DNA of 64,000 nucleotides, from NCBI RefSeq assembly GCF_029227915.1, contig NC_079887.1, positions 9,362,001 through 9,426,000 of the forward strand, written 5' to 3'. Positions 11,640-25,400 of the stretch are shown in pieces; position 1 is the stretch's first letter; the number at the start of each line of letters is the position of its first letter. Source of the DNA: Hydractinia symbiolongicarpus (lineage: Eukaryota > Cnidaria > Hydrozoa > Anthoathecata > Hydractiniidae). Under the pieces are notes generated by a model. The model saw only the letters and a list, made by a program, of their open reading frames with translations, was not told where the DNA came from and searched no databases. A program made the translations under genes and the position numbers.

Positions 11640-13024
11640 TCCGTATACGTAAATATAATTTGCGTGTCATAAATTCATTATACTCGAATAAGCGGAAATA
11701 TACGAAAAGTCTGTGCACGATGTTCGTATATTTCCGTATAGGCGTAAACGGTTACGTATATTTTTATTATACACAAGGTTTTACGTATACGTGAATAGTG
11801 ATTTGCAAACCTTTACAGTATACTATGATATACGTAATAATTTCGTTGAGCTTCTTAAACCCAGGGTTTGTTTATTATTTTTCTCAGTTTATTTTCGGCA
11901 TAAAAAAAGATCACAATTTTACGCAGTCGAACTTTCTCTTTACGTATTTTACACGCGCTATTTTATATAACCGTAGCGTATTTTAAACCCAGCCTAAGAT
12001 CCCTATTTTTAATTTTCTCCTTTTGATTCAATTTATGCATCCTGCCCTAGCTGTTAGTGAGTTACTTCTAGTTTTAGACACGAACACTCGAGGCGTTTTG
12101 TCTGTCTGCCAGCTCTTTCCGCCCAGAGACGAATGTTGTCAGTATAAAGTGTTTTGTTCATGTTCAAGCTTATCATCATATAAACAACATATGACATCTC
12201 TAGCTTCGTCCCTTTGGACCTTGTACATCTGTGATAAGCTGACAAGACATAAAAAAATTCTGTGGAGAGGTTTAAGTGTAAGGTGTAAGTTAATATTAGA
12301 TGTAGGACTTGCGTTACAGCAAATTGTTCTCCTTGTATAACTTATAAAACAGAAAGATATATATTTTTTTCCATTAGTTGTTAGTTCCATTCATTTTAGA
12401 GAAAGTTTTTTTTCCAGTCATGTTGTCCGAATAGGAACAATAAAATGGTTTCGAATAACGAATGTCCCATTTATTCGTGAATCGAGTCAAACAGACGCAT
12501 ATTGTGAGAGCTAATGAAAATTTCTAATACGGTTTTACTAAAATAAAACAGTGTGTTAGATGCAATATATTCTAATATCAGCTTATTCTTGTCGAAGTGT
12601 CCCATGTTTATGTTGAGGGAAAGATTTCTCTTACTTGAACATATCCAAGACTTCCATGTATGTGATGAGACCTATAGAAGGTGTCACCCTGTGAATCTAA
12701 AGCAAAAATATTCACGCTTTCGTATTACTGAATTCCTTCCTCTCTTTCTCTACCATATTATTACTTTGTCAGAAAATTTATTAGGAAGAGAATTTTGCGA
12801 ACCGCAAAATTTTATTCAGCGGTAATATGAAGAGCTTCAACCGCAAAAACCGCAAAAATTAGTGAAATCGCATTACACTAGGTTAACAACGTAAATTAAT
12901 TCCCAGTTCTGACATACTTTTTTTATTCACATTTTTGCCCAGAATTTTCATTTGAAAACGAGCTTGACTTCAGCACTAGGCTTAAAGCTATCCATCACAC
13001 TAAATTTTTTTTTCCTTGTTCTTT
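11640..13024. other. AT-rich intron-like/intergenic sequence
   Basis: 11640-11800 is rich in TACGTA/GTATAC-type short palindromes (CCGTATACGTAAAT near 11641 and TTTACGTATACGTGAAT near 11779 are near inverted copies). No gene, RNA or clear element in the rest. Confidence 0.35.
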
Positions 13025-13111
13025 AAACTCGTCCCCAGCGCCTTTTGTCTCTTTTTTTTTACTGAAGTTCAGTAAAAAAAAAAAGAGACAAAAGGCGCTG
13101 GGGACGAGTTT
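13025..13111. repeat. ~43-bp-arm palindrome (fold-back element)
   Basis: Left arm AAACTCGTCCCCAGCGCC.. and right arm ..GGCGCTGGGGACGAGTTT are perfect inverted copies apart from a T9 versus A11 tract; the arms meet at ACTGAA/GTTCAGT with almost no spacer. The right arm is a copy of the dispersed sequence at 6745. Confidence 0.85.
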
Positions 13112-13675
13112 GATTGTTCTTGTCACACACGAACACATTATTCTATTCGCGTTCTAATTGGTTAATATCAAAGCGGAACTCTGGATATTCACTTTTTTGT
13201 TTACGTATTAGAAGGGATAGTGTTGTGAAAAATATTGTACATTATTTCAATTCATTCTTATTGATTTCTATTGATTTTTATTGATTTCTGTTTGTCACGA
13301 AATCTATCCGTTGTTAACATCCGTGATGTTAAAAGGCGCACAAACAAGCATTGCTTTCCTAAGAAGAATCCTATTTTGGCGGGAAAATTTTTTCAAGAGT
13401 CAAAAAAAAGTTATATTTCGCAGATTTTAATGAATTAAACAGCGGTTGCATTATGTAAAACAACGAAAATAAGCGAAATTTTCGAAACTTATTTCCCTTG
13501 AGTTATAAGATCTTTCGAACAAAAAAATTGCACAAAATTGCCAACTCCTAGAAAATTTAATACGCTTCTCGATATTCTTTCTGGCCATTTTAGACATACA
13601 ACAGTTCACATAAAATATATAGCCGTTGAGAATCGATTCTTTATTAGAAGGAAAAATACGTGAAAATTTACTCAC
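13112..13675. other. no gene seen
   Basis: AT-rich sequence between the palindrome and exon A of the broken secreted-protein gene. 13245-13290 has short TTGATTTCTATTGATTTTTAT direct repeats. The open frame at 13451-13675 (-) shows no domain. Confidence 0.35.
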
Positions 13676-14212
13676 GGATCCATTTTTGTTTTAGGTGGTT
13701 CATTGGAAGGATAATAGAAATCGTTCGGTATCATTAATGTGCTATGTCTACCAATGTGATTAGCGATGTAAGTATCACGTGGTTACCCTCTTCAATTGTA
13801 TTCTTTATTTGAAGAGAAAAACTTGAACGGGTTGCGATAATTTGAAGTTCAATTCACAAATGTGAACACGCTACCGCCATAATATTCAGGTTGATTTCTT
13901 ACGAAATCTAAGTCGAGCAGCAATATAAACAGAAAGAACTTCATATTTCCTCTCTTCTTCTTTTTTAACACTCTCCTTAAATCAACTCCTTCAGTTTTTA
14001 AATGACGATATTATATCCCATTCTCGTTCCCAGACCGCTTGCAGTTAAAGCTTGCTGCTTACCTCAATGAACCCTGGAAACTAGAACGATGAGATTTAAC
14101 TATTTACTTCTAATGTGTTTGAAGCCATGTCCAATTTATGGTTGTCGCGTACGTGTTAACGTATGTTATCATTATCCATTATGTATGTGTGAGCGTAAAC
14201 AAAGCAGCTTGT

Positions 14213-14652
14213 CAGGGTGACCGCTAGTAAAATGAGAACAAAAGTAAGGATATAAAGAAGAATTAAGGAGAAATATTGACATTTTTTAAGGATATTTTGC
14301 TGCGAACGAGAATAAAAAAAAAGGAGAATTAAGGAGAAAACCAATTTTAGTTCCCTCTGTTACATACTATGTTCTATAATAAGAATATATACATATTATA
14401 CAAATATACATAAAAATTATGCCCTAAAAGATAGAAAATATAGGATTTCAGGTAACAGAGAAATATGTATTATTTCACTGGTGATGAACAATACATGAAC
14501 ACATTTCCCAAAAAGTTACGACCATAAAAATTAAGAAATAAGGAGAAATTAAGGAGAATAGCTAAAATTTCATTTTTTTAAGTATATTTAAGTACTTTTA
14601 AGTTTTTTTTTTCTAAGGTTATTTAAGGAATTTAAGGAGGAGTGGTCACCCC
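14213..14652. mobile_element. hAT-like MITE, ~440 bp
   Basis: Ends CAGGGTGACCGCT (14213) and AGTGGTCACCCC (to 14652) are inverted copies with few differences; CAGGG..CCCTG-type ends are typical of hAT elements. The interior holds repeated 'TTAAGGAGAA' strings on the left and 'TTTAAGGAATTTAAGGAGG' on the right and no transposase. Flanking duplicates are imperfect (GCTTGT / GCTTAT). Confidence 0.55.
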
Positions 14653-16081
14653 GCTTATGTTGAATTCAAAACTGAAAAACATGTTGTGCATTGCGGAGCG
14701 TTTCATGGAATGTAATCAGGGCATGCTTAGCAACAACATCAGCGAGATCAGTCATGCTCTTGTAATCAGCCCTGTAGCAGGCTAACAACTTGAAAAGAGA
14801 TAATTGATCAACATTAAGAAACAATGCCGAACACTTTTTTCGAATGAATTAGTGTACTACATTTTTTTCGTCCTGATATTTTATTTTATTTCCCTCCCCT
14901 AAAAAAACAGACAAAAATATTAGAACTCGAAAAATATATTGTACCCTGTTCTGTGCGACAACTAGAGTACTTATTAACATCAATTTTTTGTCACCTTAAA
15001 ATTTCTTCACGTTGTGCCAACATAGTTCAGGCCGACAAGTTATTTGACACGCTTCCCAAAAGATCTAGTTTGTATAAAGGAGGATTAATATACATGGTGA
15101 TCTGAAATACAACTTGAGATGGCACGACGCGAGTATCATGTGATCTAGTGAAAAAACTTAGGATTAATAAAGAAAAACACATGTTTAATTTAAAGTAATT
15201 ATTTATGTTCGATTATTAAAATAACACTGTAATAAAAGATGTATGGTCACAAATAAATAAGAAAATATGCAAACATGACGTTAACAAAAACATCTATGTA
15301 TTCAACGGAATATAGCAAACTTAATTTTAGTTATAAATAATTTTAATACTTAATCAGGCGGGATTTTTCTTACTACAACGTCTCTCTTCAGGTTGTTATA
15401 TTAACTTGAAAACGTCTGTTCTGATCAGAAAAAGTATAAAAAGACTGTTTCTTGCTTATCTCTGTATTTAAGAAATTCCAAGTCGTTTACGATATTCTCC
15501 TAGCATGTAAACATAACGATAACTTATAGCAATAATGTACTCACATAAAATTTACACAAACAAACAAAAACAATATTACAGAGCAACATTTTAAATAAAC
15601 TTTTTTAAACAAACTTTAGTTTTTAAATTATTTTTTTAATAAAATTAAGATATAAAAAACTAGAATTCTATCTTACGCCATCTCACGCCATCCTTTCCTC
15701 CTATTTTTCATAGAAGGGCGCAGTGCGCCCGAGTTTGACAACTCATTCTAGTAACCGATAAATAAATTGAACTGATCACAGGTACGAAAATACTTGAAAA
15801 GTCGTCTATTTATTGGCTACACTAGATGACGCGACCACGGCTGTAATCCGAGTAAACATAATTATTCGTGCAAACTTTACATGAAGAAATAATGTTTACT
15901 ACTTATTTGCTAACTAAAATCTAAAAATTAAAAAATAATGGATGATAAATAACGATATTAAGAATAAGCTAAATAAACCTTTAATATATTTTCTCCCCCC
16001 TGGAAACATGCTAACCTATGCAGCGGAGACCCTAAAGTCTCTCACGCAGAACGATTATTCTTTTATTGTTAAGGTATCAAA
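14653..16081. other. region downstream of the CASTOR-like gene (3' UTR and intergenic)
   Basis: AT-rich, no gene found. The first 100-200 bases below 16082 are probably the 3' UTR; an ATTAAA hexamer on the minus strand lies near 15980. Confidence 0.4.
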
Positions 16082-19000
16082 TTACCGATTTGGCTCACAC
16101 GGTGGGATTGGGATCGGGTTGGATGATATGTGGTCTTCCGTGTAGCTGTTTTTTATTTCGATATACGAATTTACTGGGCTAGTCCCATACGAACTGTCAT
16201 CACTAACAGGACTCTGCGGAGAAGTAGACAACAGAGATGGAAAATGATTTCTTTCATCTGCGGATGAGTTTTCTAGTGCTTGACCTAATGACATATTTTC
16301 ACCTGGACGAAGTTCTTCTTTCTGTTCAAGTTCACAATTTTTATTGTCTGCCTGTGCTGAACCATTTTTTGGCACTTCGGCTTCCGTTAAAGTTACTTCG
16401 CCGTCAACGGCCTCGCCAGTGCAACTTAATTTTTTTAAAACGTTCAACACACGATCTATATCTTTTTCTAGTACCTAGAAAAATAACATTTAAAGTATTC
16501 GCTACTGGGTGAATCAATAACATCGACGATCAGGGTGATCAGTGCTCTAAAATTTAAATTTTAGTAGATTGGGAGGTTAAGGGGCACATTATAGAAAACA
16601 ATAAAAAAAAGTTTCCATATTCAGAAGAATTTGACAAAATGATAGGGGAAAAAATATTTCACTAATAATCCTAATAATTTAGGGTTAAAATTCTTTAAAA
16701 CGTAAAAATAAAATATAAAATGTACAACGCAAAAAAAAAACAACAATTTGTTGAGGAATTAATATAGTAACGAATTTTAGGTTACTTCAAAGATTTTAGA
16801 AGGTGTAGCCATGCTGGCAATGTATCTGATTTGAAAGACACAAAAAAAATTCACAAAATTTTGTAACGTAAGTAAAATTTTCTCGCAATGACGATAAAAA
16901 CTCTCCCTGTGGACAGATTCCCTTTTGCAAAATAAACAAAACATTTTTCCCTCCTTAGATTGGACAAAAATAACGAAATTTTTGTTTATTTTTACAAGAT
17001 ATAAGAAACCTATTAGTACTTAGACCACCCTAAAATAACAAAAAATAATTGTAACTACAAAAAAAAAATAGAAGAAACTGTGTTTTAGGGGACTGTAAAA
17101 ACATGGTGATCTGGCATAACTATTTTAACATGTTTCAAGAAATACCCAAAAAATATTTTTTAAAACCTTTGTAACTGAAATTGCGGTTTGAGAGAAACAA
17201 GCCTTTGAATAGATTATGGTGTAAGATACAGATTTTTTCGTACTAATAAGCAGGTATCAAAAAATAATCCTACAGCCTTACCATGCAGTACTCTACGTTA
17301 TAAGTGCTGACGTAATATGTTGACACTTGGAGAGTGGCCAGTGGCTCCACCACCTGTGCAACGATACCACATTCCTCTGTCGGTGAAAATAAATCATACA
17401 GTTATTTCTCGACATTACAAAGTTCCGATTTAACGAACATCTTATGACAATTTTGTAACAAAAAAAGTACTGAAAAAACAAGGGAGTTTGTCAAGAGACC
17501 TTCTAAAAATAAAAGTTAATAAAATAAAAAAAAGTATTTGAATTCGCGGATGGAAAAAATATTACATTTCGCATGTTTTAATTTTCGCGGTTGCGAAAGG
17601 AAATAAAAAATTCTCAATGAAACATTTACAATGCAATGATTTTTGGACTCGCAGTTCGATAAAAGCAGCAAAGCTGGCTTTCCACTCAAGAAAGATCGTA
17701 AAGAAAAAAGAATAATTTTTTACTTTGATTGGCTATTCTGCAAATTATTCCTTTGTTCTTATAAAAAAATTCCGTTTCTCTCTGCAAAAAAGTTTCAGTT
17801 TGGATCCGAACGGAGAATTTATCAACCAATCAGATTCCAGAAATCAAAATTTTCCAATCCGATCCGACCTGTTTCATTCTTGGGCAAAAATCCAGCTTAA
17901 AAATTTCTTAATCTTTTTTATACTTCTTGCAGGTACACATTTTTGTTATTTTGAGAAATTATTCAAAGTTACCTAGTTTCTCGAATTTGGACAAATTCTG
18001 CGAAAGGCGCCGAAATATCCGCACAATTTAGATCATTAAGGTATATCGTTTAAAGAGTGATAATTGAACAGTTCTTTCACAAAATTGTTGAGCTATAAAA
18101 ATAACAGTAGTAGTCATACCAAAACCGAGCGGTTCATCTCCGATCGTTATCATCCTCCAGATATCTTCGTTTTTTTTCGTGTACAACACATTGTTTGGAA
18201 ACCTGAATAGATAAAGAAAAATCAATGTGGTTGTTTTTCACTTCGTTGTTGCCGATTTAATGACAACACTATTATGAAATAATTATGAAACGTTATATGG
18301 CGCATTGTATATTTTGTGGCTTTCTGATTTTTTATAGCCCAGATTTGCAATTTGTTTATGACGATGTTTATCCTAGGGAAGACAATACATTTAGCGCATC
18401 GGAAAAGCTTAAAAGATTTAAAATTTAACAACTACTTTTTAATGGCATCGTTGTCCAGCATGAGAGAAATATCGCCGTTCACGGTTGAGAAGTGAAAAAA
18501 AGTATTGGTTTCATCTTCCTTGTTTCTAAACAAAAAGTATATATTATATAGTTACACTGTAAAAAAATACACCAAAATTGGTTCCCAGGGCATCTTGTAT
18601 AACGGCTCACAGGCCCTGGAGGCAAAGATGCGAAAATTCGTCTACAGTTACTTTGGTATCATTTTGCGCAAAATACGAGTATGATTAACACGTGATATAA
18701 TTTCTTACACACTCTGTCTTGATTTTGCCATTTCTTGGATTTTCACATAATGCGGACATCGCAAAAACTGCAAACGGCGCATTTTAACGTTGCTTATCTG
18801 GTCTACACGTCTGTCGAAGTAAAGCATTCGCTGCCTACCGGTACGATGAATCTGTTTTGCTAATAATTGCCAGATTCCTGGATTGTATGTGACATCTAAC
18901 TACCACTAATAGATAAAAAAGCTGGAAATATCAAAAACTCGCTTACCCAGAAAAAAATATAAGTTCCAGTAGTACTTGAATAACTCCTGTCAGTTTGGAA

Positions 19001-22000
19001 GCATCGAGACCAGTTATATGGTACTGATCTGAAGGACTTTTAAAAGGATGATTGACTGTTCTTGGATCACCTAAAAAGAAACAGAAACAAGGAGTATTAT
19101 GACTCATTGTATAGGCCACTTTGCCTACGAGTATATAATAATAATGTTTATTTCATTTCATCTTAAAGTTTATATTCCGTACAATGTTTTTAATGTTGGA
19201 AGAATGAGCCAAAAAAACAACAACAACAAATAAATAAAGAAACAAACATGGTAGCGGAAGTGAATAGATTTTCGCAACCAGCGGAACATATGTTGCGAAA
19301 GCTTCTGTGAGTGATTCTGTGAGTGATTTTCGCGGAAGATATTTTGGTGATTTAAGGCAAATATAATAACTTTGTTGGGGTTAATTGAGACTAAAGTGCT
19401 GTCCGACGATCATTAATTCTTAAAAGAAATTTTCACCTGTGAAATTATTCTAACCCCACCCCCTATATTTATAACATTTTGCTTAGAAATGAAAAAGACT
19501 TTTATTTACTAAAGAAAAATTTGGAACTTTTAATTTTTTTATGCTCTAACATTTATTCATAAATTTTAGGATCAAATTGCAATCTTTAATTTTAAGGAAT
19601 TTAAATTCGCGAAATCGACCCAAATGCGCCAAAATATCTTCCTAAAAAACTTCTGGTTGAGAAAATTTACTCCCTTAAAGAAACACGCCATCTTTATGAA
19701 TGACGTCATACCTGTCAATGATGGTGAAGATGGAGAGGATGACAGTATCTGTGTGCAATTTACACGCTTGTGGTCGTCGTTATAGATTTTAAAATAAGAA
19801 CCCAAACATTTGATGGTGTCATCCAGATGGGGCTCTTGCACCTAAATTAAAAGAAACAACGTGGTTTAAGTTTCCTATTTGGTTATGAAGGTTCCACACG
19901 CATCACGATTTGAAGAAGTTTGAGGGTTGGAAGTGAAGTAGTATTTTTATACCGGCAGTGAGTAATTCAAAAAAGCCTCTCTGTACCTCGGACATGTGAA
20001 AGACTTCCTATATTTTTGTATCATTTGATAGGTATTTGAAAACACATTTCAGTGATATTTAAAGGAAAAATTTTATCTACTAGCGCTGAAATATAACTAA
20101 AAAATATACTCATTATTGGTCTTCTTTTTTGAGAAATATTACAGAAAACTTATTAAACAAAAAGTTGTTGAAGTAAGTTGCATCGGCAATATCAGCTTTC
20201 AAAGAGAAGGGAATGTTTTTTGAACACATGCTTTAAAAATAACACTTGGTGTCAAAAAATTTTTAATAATAAATATTATATATAAATAGATATATAAACC
20301 ATAACTAATAATACATATATATATATATATATAGAACTATACGAATAATATTTTGAAAGCAACCTTATTAGGATGTCAAGAAGCATGACAATAATATTGA
20401 ATGACAACAATACATAAAGAATATAAAATAAAAAACCATAGAGAGTATAAGATGTTAAGAGAAACGCCCGACATGAAACTTTACATAATAACGTGACGCA
20501 TTGCAAGATGAACATAAAAACACAACAGTCAGGAAGATGGGAAAGTATACTATTAAAATAAGACATAAATAGGACACTATGGAAATAGCAATTGAAAGTA
20601 TCTTACCAGTAAAAGATGTCAAAGAAAAAGGTTGAGTTGACGAAAAAACTATAATAATACGACTGTTTAGAACCAACAGCGTGGCATTAAAAAAGGGGCA
20701 GTGAAAAAATGTTTCTCACCAGTATGAAGTCTGATTGATATGTGGACAGACACAAAACAGACACTTTATGATCTGCAAGAGGTCCAATGACAGACTTTGC
20801 AATTTTACTTGCACCAAACAGTTCATTTGATTCGCCCATTGCACCAACAGATACAGTTAAAACTCTCCATGGATGGCCACATGTTTGGAGTTCTGAATGC
20901 TTTGGAAAAACTTAAAAAAAAATTAAGGTAATAACACCAGCAGGTTGTTCTCCCCCATTAAAACAAAAATTAAAGGCTTCAAAAAAGAGTAAATTAACTA
21001 AATTCACACACCGAATAAAAATGAATTAAACAAATGTTACTTTTACATTCCTTTTTATTGATAAATAAAAATTTGAAATATATGAGAATTCAAATCAAAG
21101 GTATACAATCTTAGAAAAATTATGTGCTATTTTTGAAATATGGCTAGAAGTGGCAAATAAACAATGCCCTGCTGGTAGCAGGCTGCAAAATTGTTTTCTG
21201 TATATAGGCCAAGTTGCATTATGAAATATTCTACATATAGTTCCATAAGGATTTGCAAATTTGAAAAAATCATGCTATTGTCAGCAACAACAATTAACAC
21301 CCAAGTAGAAACCGAAATTCTTTGTTAGAAACATTGACAAGTAAACTTTTAAATGTGGGAATCTACAATTACATAAATTCTTGTGGGAACGAATTTTGGA
21401 ATTTACAGTCTTGTCTTAACATATTTTGATCACGATTGAACATATGCACAACAAGTTGGAAAGTTATAACTCTCCATCTTGTTGTACATATGCACAAAGG
21501 ATGTTGAGTTATAACTCTTAATAGAATAAAAACATGTACAAAATATTCATTTTCAGTCTATTAAAAAACAACTTTTACCAAAACTACTTCTCCACCTCTT
21601 TGCTTGTGAAATAAAACGCAAAAGCAGACTTTCAAATGTTATTACCATGTTATACCCGGTCTTGGTGAATTACACAACACAATATGAAATGTTGCTAAGT
21701 AATTTTTATTGTGTTGAGAGTATGAACCTCAAACTTACAAAATGAAAAAATATACGTCATTATTCACGTACCTTTAAAATCTTCCTCAGTAACAATTAAT
21801 GTGTAACCATCATCTGTTTCTGTTATACTGAAAAAGTTTGGTCTAAAGAAAATATGGGTAGCTAATTAGATGGTGTTTTATGTTATGCACTTGTTTATGT
21901 TTGAAAATATAATTACAGAATGCTAATAATGTTTAAAGAAGTTTTGTCAATGATATCAAATAATTAAATCAAAGAGAATGCATGTATACTATACTTTAGG

Positions 22001-22306
22001 CTCTATTACTATTATTATTAATAGTCACTATCTACTTTAAGGAAACTTTCACGCATACAAAAACTCACAAAACATTTTGGATAAATTTTCAAATTTGTCA
22101 TTTTTTTATGATACATACATTTGAAGAATTACCACCTATTCTTTTTCCTGCTGTTATATTCTCAATAAAACAGAAGTAGAGAAACTAAAAATATACCTTG
22201 AGTCTGGTAACAATGCTATTTTCATAATTGCATGACAGAAATCACCGATGGCATTTTTAGGAATGAAGCATACTTGCAGCCTGTGTTCCAACACGTATAA
22301 CTCCAT
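16082..22306 (-). CDS. CASTOR1: CASTOR-family cytosolic arginine sensor for mTORC1
   Basis: Nine GT-AG exons: 22197-22306, 21772-21842, 20720-20910, 19712-19841, 18947-19070, 18436-18525, 18120-18202, 17282-17376, 16082-16474. All junction phases agree and sum to 429 codons with the stop. Start chosen at MELYVLEHR because human CASTOR1 begins MELHILEHR; an upstream in-frame ATG at 22444 could add 46 residues. Landmarks along the ACT-domain scaffold: FFSITETDDGYTL, SKIAKSVIGPLADHKVSVL, LSTYQSDFIL, IWRMITIGDEPLGF, ECGIVAQVVEPLA, STYYVSTYNVEY. In vertebrates the protein binds GATOR2 and inhibits mTORC1 until arginine releases it. Odd: about 114 extra C-terminal residues (Ser/Pro/acidic) beyond the usual 329-residue end, and Glu where human CASTOR1 has Asp304. 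Confidence 0.88.
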
Positions 22307-22444
22307 CGATGCATCAGGTGGTGATGTGCTGAGTATGTAGGGAGACGGTGCAGGATCCCTTCGGTATGATATCCCACTACTAATAAACTGTGACAAGCTT
22401 TGTATAAACGCCATGTTAGTAGTATTTAACATATCTAATTGCAA

Positions 22445-25400
22445 ATAAACACACTCAACTTATTAACATATAAACAATTAACTACGCTAGAAACTGTCAC
22501 CCTAAGCATCAAACTAAACGATATTGTTATCACTTTCCTTTTCGTTATTGGAAGATATAATTTAATTCCTAAACTTTATTTCATTTATATTCTTGTTGTT
22601 GTTAAAACTCCCTATTAAAGTACATATCAATCTCTTTCAAAACCACAAACGATTACATTAATATTAGTATAGTTCGAGTTAGGTAAACATAACCAAGTTT
22701 TTTTTAAAATGTAAATACCCATTTATTTATCTTTGATGAAATATTAAACAATTTGTTTAAAACATGTCTTATCTTTAAAGATAAGTTGTTAAAAATAGAA
22801 TAAGATGACATGGTCTTACACTGTCTATGCAAAATAACATTACACCTTATTCAAAAATGTTTGACATACACCAAAAAATGAAAGTCACACATATTACTAT
22901 TTATATAAATAATAATTCTTTCCTACAAAAATTTGTTATAAAAACTCTTTGTGACAATTGTTTTAAACAGTATCCATAAAGCCGTGATTTCTAAAACTCC
23001 TGTTTACATTCTTGATTGGCTTAGAGCAGTATTGTATTGAAACAAAGCAATTTTGTTGCCATACCTTATTACCTTTACTTTATAATATACTATTTACCAT
23101 GGGTTTTATGTCATAGGGAATCCAATTGCGTTGATGCAATTAGGTGCACACGTAATGCAACAGGCCATTATGATTGTTGTCTATTTTTTTGAAGTTATTA
23201 TCCTATCTTTTAATGTGATTAAAGGGGTTCCTTGCATTGAAAATGATATTGCATGTTATGGAGGGTTGTTTGTTTTTCTTATGAAAATTGTTTTTGCTCT
23301 CAAAAAAAAACATTTTCAATGCAGGTATCTCTTTAACAAGAAACCGTTTTATAGTAAAAAAAAAAAATCAGAAGTTACATCTGTGATGTGGACTTTACTA
23401 TGAGTAGATACAACCAGTAGCTGCTTTACACTGTGCAAGATAGAACCAAACCTCCTGATTTCTAAATTAAATAGCTTTCTGTTTTCTGTTATGGTTGTAG
23501 CACGAGGCTTACTCGCCATCTACACACAAATGTGGAAGCAATCATTACTGTCAATAAAATTTATTTTATTATTTATTCTACAATATGAAATATATATTAT
23601 AACCTTGTATAACATCGATCGTATGAAGTTACATAATAAAATTCACACTTATTTTTTTTATCTGTTTGTGATAATTTCACATACAGATACTATGGTATAA
23701 AATATATATTATAGACTTTGTCACACAAATTAACATAATATGAAATTTAAATATTTTTCATGATGCTAGAATCAAACAAAATAGCTTCACATTTCAATGG
23801 GTGTCAAGTAATATATAACACAAATAAAAAACGTATGTCACATATAACCACAGAGATGTCAAAACTACATGATAGAATGTCATTAAATTTATAATTTATT
23901 TTGAATACTCAAGTCTGGATGTTTGTCTGACAAACATTGCCAAGCATTATAAGTTAAATTTAAAACAGCATTTTGATCAAATGTAGGTGAATCTTAAAAA
24001 AATAAACATTGATCCACCAGCGAACAAGAACATACAAATCTGTGCAATTATAGACTTGTGTTTATATATATCTTTAACGTTTATTTATATATTATTTTTT
24101 ATTGTACATACAAGTGGCATCCATACGAATGTACAGAGAATAGAATATTCATTAATTAGAATTCATCACCTGCTGGAGAAACAAACAGGAAAAATAATCT
24201 ATTCATAACAGACAAAATAATATTTTTATAACTCATATAATGTATAGGAAAAATATAAATGCTGAATCAGGAAAACTTTTTAACTAGAATTTATGTGCAA
24301 TAAAACATGTGATAGCATTCAACTTGCCACAAAAAAGTCAGGTTATGCTTTTTAATCTTAGGAGTTTCACACTGGAATAAACAATTAGACAATTATTACC
24401 TGTCAAATAACAGAATCATAGTATGGTTTATCTTCATAGATAATACCTACCTTGTAATTATCTTTCTGTAAAAACAAAAAGCTACCATGTGCTGCAGACA
24501 ATAAAACCCCAAATGTTCATTAAAACAATAAAAACACGTCATATAACTTTCAAACAAAACTTTTCGAAAAAATAGCTTCTTTTTTATACAATTTCTTAGT
24601 GTGAATTTATTCAGGTCTCCTAATATGACACTGGTGACTCAGCTCTAGGAATCCAGGGGTTCCTACACAGTAACATGCATATTTTTATGTATGTATACCT
24701 CCACAACAAATTTTGCCAATCCAACTTAAGCAGTTTTACATTTTCACTATCAAATATATATTTATGAAATGATCTAAGTGTTACAGACTTAATTGTTTCT
24801 TGCACAAGTCCAGACTCTAGGCTGAGGTTGATGTTTACCTTGAGATACACGGAATTGATCATAAAACTAGCATTCTATATCAGATTGGAAAGTTACTAAT
24901 CCATCCTACAATGGGTATACAGACATTAATTCGAGAAAAAAAAATTGGACAAAAACATAACGACTACATGCCATGCCTTGTTGCAAAATAGACAAAAATG
25001 TGTTGTACTTTGTAACAAAACTATCAAAACACAAAACTATAAAGCTCAAATATTTTTGATTTCTGTATATACACACAAGTATATGCAATATAAATAAAAT
25101 AATTTGTTTATTAGAGTGGGAATTCTGTCTTATGTTTCTTATTATTTTCTTTTAACGTTATTATTAGAACTGGTATATATATATATATATCTATAATTTT
25201 TTCAAAAGAACAATTTTACATAAGCCCTCTGATTTTGACAGAATATAAGAACAAAATAAGAACAGCTTCAGGCTCAAATTATTGCTTTTAAAAGAGGAAC
25301 AACCTATACCCAAAACTTACCATAAAATTAGAACAACCCAGGACATGATTCTATTGCAATCCTCTCTCAAGCTGCAATTTCTTATTGTCACTTCTTTAAC

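Larger units (their letters stand above)
10407..13944 (-). pseudogene. secreted protein gene of unknown family, broken by stops
   Basis: Three coding-like blocks. Exon A (13676-13944) starts with ATG and a strong signal peptide (MKFFLFILLLDLDF), continues EYYGGSVFTFVN, hits three in-frame stops, then returns in the same frame with RDTYIANHIGRHSTLMIPND and ends at a GTGAGT donor. Exon B (about 10758-10910) has acceptor TTTTCAG and joins exon A in phase (..KMDP FDRNGTTPVYM..), continuing LGLPAKSVNYDG. Exon C (10407-10633) has acceptor CTTCCAG and a GTAAGT donor and reads FLCYYDGSSVRLNFLGKC with one TAA. The A-B join restoring the frame argues for a real ancestral gene; four stops argue for a pseudogene or sequence errors. 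Family not recognised. Confidence 0.5.

Noticed and set aside
10828-11794. Long open frames on both strands through the 21-bp repeats
   Set aside because: The unit is a multiple of three without stops, so both strands stay open; there are no domain or splice features and composition is that of the repeat.
24620-24862. 80-residue frame (-) in the CASTOR upstream region
   Set aside because: No recognisable domain, splice signals or relation to neighbours; typical of AT-rich intergenic frames.
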